DNA of 64,000 nt. It comes from Stictocephala bisonia (taxonomy: Eukaryota; Arthropoda; Insecta; Hemiptera; Membracidae). This document shows positions 58,348 through 64,000 of the stretch, in pieces. The stretch is from NCBI GenBank assembly GCA_035578905.1, contig JAQJVL010000176.1:708501-772500 (forward strand). Reading direction: 5' to 3'. Under the pieces are notes generated by a model, which was given only the letters and a program-made list of their open reading frames with translations, was not told the origin of the DNA and did not search any database. Positions within the stretch are counted from its first letter, which is position 1. Each line of letters starts with the position of its first letter. Position numbers and translations under genes: made by a program.

Positions 58348-60155
58348 CGCATATAACATAATTAACATGGAAGGTTAGGTATTCCTTAATCACATACGTC
58401 AAGGGTGTCAACTGTTCACTATACCACGAGAATACACGCACATAACACAATTAGCATGGAAGGTTAGCTACTCCATAATCACATATGTCAAGGGTGTCAA
58501 CCCGCTATGTGACGAGGATACACGCATATAACACAATTAACATGGAAGGTTAGTTACTCTATAATCACTAATGTCAAGGATGTCAACCGTTCACTATGCC
58601 ACGAGAATACACGCACATAACACAATTAGCATGGAAGGTTAGCTACTCCATAATCACATATGTCAAGGTTGTCAACCCGCTATGTGACGAGGATACACGC
58701 ATATAACACAATTAACATGGAAGGTTAGTTACTCTATAATCACTAATGTCAAGGATGTCAACCGTTCACTATACCACGAGAATACACGCACATAACACAA
58801 TTAGCATGGAAGGTTAGCTACTCCATAATCACATATGTCAAGGGTGTCAACCCGCTATGTGACGAGGATACACGCATATAACACAATTAACATGGAAGGT
58901 TAGTTACTCTATAATCACATATGTCAAAGGGGCAACCCGCTATGTGACGAGGATACACGCATATAACACAATTAACATGGAAGGTTAGTTATTCTATAAT
59001 CACATATGTCAAGGGGTCAACCCGCTATGTGACGAGGATACACGCATATAACACAATTAACATGGAAGGTTAGTTACTCTATAATCACTAATGTCAAGGA
59101 TGTCAACCGTTCACTATACCACGAGAATACACGCACATAACACAATTAGCATGGAAGGTTAGCTACTCCATAATCACATATGGCAAGGGTGTCAACCCGC
59201 TATGTGACGAGGATACACGCATATAACACAATTAACATGGAAGGTTAGTTACTCTATAATCACATATGTCAAGGGGTCAACCCGTTATGTGACGAGGATA
59301 CACGCATATAACACAATTAACATGGAAGGTTAGTTACTCTATAATCACTAATGTCAAGGATGTCAACCGTTCACTATGCCACGAGAATACACGCACATAA
59401 CACAATTAGCATGGAAGGTTAGCTACTCCATAATCACATATGTCAAGGGTGTCAACCCGCTATGTGACGAGGATACACGCATATAACACAATTAACATGG
59501 AAGGTTAGCTACTCCATAATCACATATGTCAAGGGTGTCAACCCGCTATGTGACGAGGATACACGCATATAACACAATTAACATGGAAGGTTAGTTACTC
59601 TATAATCACTAATGTCAAGGATGTCAACCGTTCACTATACCACGAGAATACACGCACCAAACACAATTAGCATGGAAGGATAGCTACTCCATAATCACAT
59701 ATGTCAAGGGTGTCAACCCGCTATGTGACGAGGATACACGCATATAACACAATTAACATGGAAGGTTAGTTACTACATTATCACAGATGTCAAGGATGTC
59801 AACCGTTCACTATGTCACGAGGATACACGCATATAACACAATTAGCATGGAAGGTTAGTTACTACATAATCACAGATGCCACAAGAATACACGCATATAA
59901 CACAATTAGCATGGAAGGTTAGTTACTACATAATCACATATGTCAAGGATGTCAACCGTTCACTATGCACGAGGATACTGCATATAACACTATTAGCATG
60001 GAGTGTTAGTTACTACATGATCACAGATATAAAAAATGTTAACCATTCACTATGTCATGACGATAGACGCACGTAAAACAATTAGCATGGAAGGTTAGTT
60101 ACTCCATAATCACAGATGTGAAGGATGTCAACCGTTCACTATGTCACGAGATACA
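58348..60155. repeat. Satellite array 3, alternating monomer types
   Basis: About 20 monomers. Type A (CCGTTCACTATACCACGAGAATACACGCACATA, then AATTAGCATGG) alternates with type B (CCCGCTATGTGACGAGG, then AATTAACATGG), giving a dimeric higher-order unit near 175 bases, with shortened type-B variants (AAGGGGTCAACCCG). Confidence 0.93.
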
Positions 60156-61326
60156 AGCAAGTAGGTAAAAAAGGAGAGTACAAGGCTCAAATTCGGGTAT
60201 TTTCGGCTCTTAATTTCAAGATGTCGGCCATCTTCGGGAATCCTCGGTGCTTCAGTCCCATTATTCCAATGAGACTTTTCCCTCCACTAATTTCTCACCG
60301 AAGTCCTCAATTTCCATCTTCATTCTCTTTTTATACTTTAACAAATGCATTAATATATATATACACTATAACAAATGTAGCGCACCTGGTGGTAAACTTT
60401 TAAGTACAGTACGTATTTAAAAAACTAAGATTTTATACAGTGCCTTCATGGCCCAACGGTTAGTGTGCTCGTCTGCGGATTTTAAGTTGCAGACACAGTT
60501 ATTTTTGTAACTAACCCAATTTCCACATCACCCAAGAGGCAGGGTCTCGGCGCGCAATTTATTATAGTAGGTATTCCCAAGTAGGCCTACTCCCACTAGC
60601 CACGAGAAGGGCTGTTTATTGTAAATTGCCCCATCCATTGCAAGTTACGGTGGTAGCTAGTCAATTACAAAATTGCTACCTCCCAGTATCATTTTTCTAT
60701 TTAAAAAAAATTCTTTTTTGGGTCCCTCTGGAAGTCTAGTCATCACTTTACGTAGAGTAGCCTTTCAATGTGACGTACAATCTTACAGCGGGCTTTTATT
60801 TTCTTATAATTTATATTCCCTTAAGTACAAAAATTTGTATCTTAACTACCATGGATTTGTAAGTGGATTCATGTAATGTGTTGTATTTGTAATGCAAACA
60901 CCTCTCACTCACACCCTGATTTTACGGGTTTTAAGCCTACCATAGAATGTATCATTCAATTATACAAGCTAATACACTTACCTTATGAGAGCTCGGACTG
61001 CGACTCAAGATCTTACGGGGTTTATCCAAGCCCTAAGTTGCAGGACTTCCTCAGAAATTACGTGTTTTACAGCTGCCTTGGAGAACAGTCGGGTGATTTT
61101 TTATTAAATTTGGGTCGCCCTCACTTCGGTGGTATGGTATTCAACACAAGTGTCCTAGACTTACGCAGTTTAGGCCAGCCATAGAACACACATTCACACA
61201 GAGCTTGAGATATCTGTTTTACATATACGGTTGTAGTGTTTAATGAAAAACGCACCACTTACGTTTTGGTACAGTACAATATCATTCCAATCTACTTTGT
61301 CTACAAAGTCATTAATAAATTGTTCT
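60156..61326. repeat. 1.17-kb segment inside the satellite, copy 3
   Basis: Offset by 2979 bases from copy 2, with its left satellite flank also copied. Confidence 0.92.
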
Positions 61327-63945
61327 CGCATATAACATAATTAACATGGAAGGTTAGGTATTCCTTAATCACATACGTCAAGGGTGTCAACTGTTCACTA
61401 TACCACGAGAATACACGCACATAACACAATTAGCATGGAAGGTTAGCTACTCCATAATCACATATGTCAAGGGTGTCAACCCGCTATGTGACGAGGATAC
61501 ACGCATATAACACAATTAACATGGAAGGTTAGTTACTCTATAATCACTAATGTCAAGGATGTCAACCGTTCACTATGCCACGAGAATACACGCACATAAC
61601 ACAATTAGCATGGAAGGTTAGCTACTCCATAATCACATATGTCAAGGGTGTCAACCCGCTATGTGACGAGGATACACGCATATAACACAATTAACATGGA
61701 AGGTTAGTTACTCTATAATCACTAATGTCAAGGATGTCAACCGTTCACTATACCACGAGAATACACGCACATAACACAATTAGCATGGAAGGTTAGCTAC
61801 TCCATAATCACATATGTCAAGGGTGTCAACCCGCTATGTGACGAGGATACACGCATATAACACAATTAACATGGAAGGTTAGTTACTCTATAATCACATA
61901 TGTCAAGGGGTCAACCCGCTATGTGACGAGGATACACGCATATAACACAATTAACATGGAAGGTTAGTTATTCTATAATCACATATGTCAAGTGGTCAAC
62001 CCGCTATGTGACGAGGATACACGCATATAACACAATTAACATGGAAGGTTAGTTACTCTATAATCACTAATGTCAAGGATGTCAACCGTTCACTATACCA
62101 CGAGAATACACGCACATAACACAATTAGCATGGAAGGTTAGCTACTCCATAATCACATATGTCAAGGGTGTCAACCCGCTATGTGACGAGGATACACGCA
62201 TATAACACAATTAACATGGAAGGTTAGTTACTCTATAATCACATATGTCAAGGGGTCAACCCGCTATGTGACGAGGATACACGCATATAACACAATTAAC
62301 ATGGAAGGTTAGTTACTCTATAATCACTAATGTCAAGGATGTCAACCGTTCACTATGCCACGAGAATACACGCACATAACACAATTAGCATGGAAGGTTA
62401 GCTACTCCATAATCACATATGTCAAGGGTGTCAACCCGCTATGTGACGAGGATACACGCATATAACACAATTAACATGGAAGGTTAGTTACTACATAATC
62501 ACATATGTCAAGGGTGTCAACCCGCTATGTGACGAGGATACACGCATATAACACAATTAACATGGAAGGTTAGCTACTCCATAATCACATATGTCAAGGG
62601 TGTCAACCCGCTATGTGACGAGGATACACGCATATAACACAATTAACATGGAAGGTTAGTTACTCTATAATCACTAATGTCAAGGATGTCAACCGTTCAC
62701 TATACCACGAGAATACACGCACCAAACACAATTAGCATGGAAGGTTAGCTACTCCATAATCACATATGTCAAGGGTGTCAACCCGCTATGTGACGAGGAT
62801 ACACGCATATAACACAATTAACATGGAAGGTTAGTTACTCTATAATCACATATGTCAAGGGGTCAACCCGCTATGTGACGAGGATACACGCATATAACAC
62901 AATTAACATGGAAGGTTAGTTACTACATAATCACATATGTCAAGGATGTCAACCGTTCACTATGCCACAAGAATACACGCATATAACACAATTAGCATGG
63001 AAGGTTAGTTACTACATAATCATAGATGTCAAGGGGATACACGCATATAACACAATTAGCATGGAAGGTTAGTTACTACATAATCATAGATGTCAAGGAT
63101 GTCAACCGTTCACTATGCCACAAGAATACACGCATATAACACAATTAACATGGAAGGTTAGTTACTACATAATCACATATGTCAAGGATGTCAACCGTTC
63201 ACTATACCACGAGAATACACGCACATAACACAATTAACATGGAAGGTTAGTTACTCTATAATCACATATGTCAAGGGGTCAACCCGCTATGTGACGAGGA
63301 TACACGCATATAACACAATTAACATGGAAGGTTAGTTACTACATAATCACATATGTCAAGGATGTCAACCGTTCACTATACCACGAGAATACACGCACAT
63401 AACACAATTAACATGGAAGGTTAGTTACTACATAATCACATATGTCAAGGATGTCAACCGTTCACTATACCACGAGAATACACGCACATAACACAATTAA
63501 CATGGAAGGTTAGTTACTACATAATCACATATGTCAAGGATGTCAACCGTTCACTATACCACGAGAATACACGCACATAACACAATTAACATGGAAGGTT
63601 AGTTACTCTATAATCACATATGTCAAGGGGTCAACCCGCTATGTGACGAGGATACACGCATATAACACAATTAACATGGAAGGTTAGTTACTCTATAATC
63701 ACTAATGTCAAGGATGTCAACCGTTCACAATGCCAAGGATGTTCACTATGCCACAAGAATACACGCATATAACACAATTAGCATGGAAGGTTAGTTACTA
63801 CATAATCATAGATGTCAAGGGGATACACGCATATAACACAATTAGCATGGAAGGTTAGTTACTACATAATCATAGATGTCAACGGGATACACGCATACAA
63901 CACAATTAGTATGGAGGGTCAGTTAATCTGTAATTACAGATTATC
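61327..63945. repeat. Satellite array 4
   Basis: About 30 monomers, starting with almost the same succession of types as array 3 and ending with CAAGAATACACG types and shortened units. The array fades at about 63945 into single-copy-looking sequence. Confidence 0.93.
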
Positions 63946-64000
63946 ATGGGTCATTAAATAAAAAAGCTTAAATCGTCAGAAAAGATTTAGGTAATTGGAA

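Noticed and set aside
55450..61184. Three short ORFs preserved in all three 1.17-kb segments as possible genes
   Set aside because: Preservation is explained by recent block duplication; no motif, and one ORF starts inside satellite sequence.

Overview
The window is repeat-rich eukaryotic DNA, most likely from a large, AT-rich arthropod (probably insect) genome. The signs are insect-type Ty3/Gypsy elements, a primer-binding site matching insect initiator tRNA-Met, a TCAGT initiator with a DPE in an LTR, a pogo/Tigger-like transposase relic, many foldback elements, and long satellite arrays. I cannot name the species and I see no convincing host gene. Essentially everything recognisable is mobile or tandemly repeated.

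Layout. Positions 1 to about 6800 hold the 3' part of a Ty3/Gypsy retrotransposon (plus strand): the end of gag, a -1 frameshift site, pol (protease, RT, RNase H, integrase) broken by one extra G, and, where env would normally lie, a third ORF encoding a Ulp1-type SUMO protease with a SUMO-interacting motif. This ORF sits behind a splice acceptor. Its 3' LTR region carries a TATA/Inr/DPE promoter and a 12-copy array of a ~28-bp GC-rich core spaced by AT-rich DNA, reminiscent of the gypsy insulator. A decayed pogo/Tigger-like transposase lies at 7577-9297 (minus). From 13.2 to 25.3 kb there are GC-rich minisatellites (52, 52, 35, ~60 and 34 bp units) and foldback elements (16.0-17.0 and 22.55-23.36 kb).

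Positions 25955-32968 (minus) are a complete, young Gypsy element with 1530-bp LTRs, a TGGT target duplication and an intact 1144-residue pol, but no gag. Two poly(A) tracts around a small hairpin lie where gag should begin. Two related solo LTRs follow. One (35659-39849, TSD AGTG) is split by a 2.8-kb segment whose ends on the LTR sense strand are exactly GTAAGT and TTGCAG, i.e. an intron. That segment in turn contains a piggyBac-like MITE (TTAA duplications) and the second solo LTR (38110-39474, TSD ACAT).

Positions 40-53.8 kb are mostly AT-rich DNA with small minisatellites, degenerate interspersed repeats and TA microsatellites. Positions 53.8-63.9 kb are an 89-bp satellite with alternating monomer types (a higher-order repeat), interrupted three times by nearly identical 1.17-kb segments that contain a tRNA-like A box.

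The most notable system is the Gypsy element with a Ulp1/SIM protein in the env position, together with a textbook frameshift signal and an insulator-like array. The second is the intron-bounded insertion inside a solo LTR.
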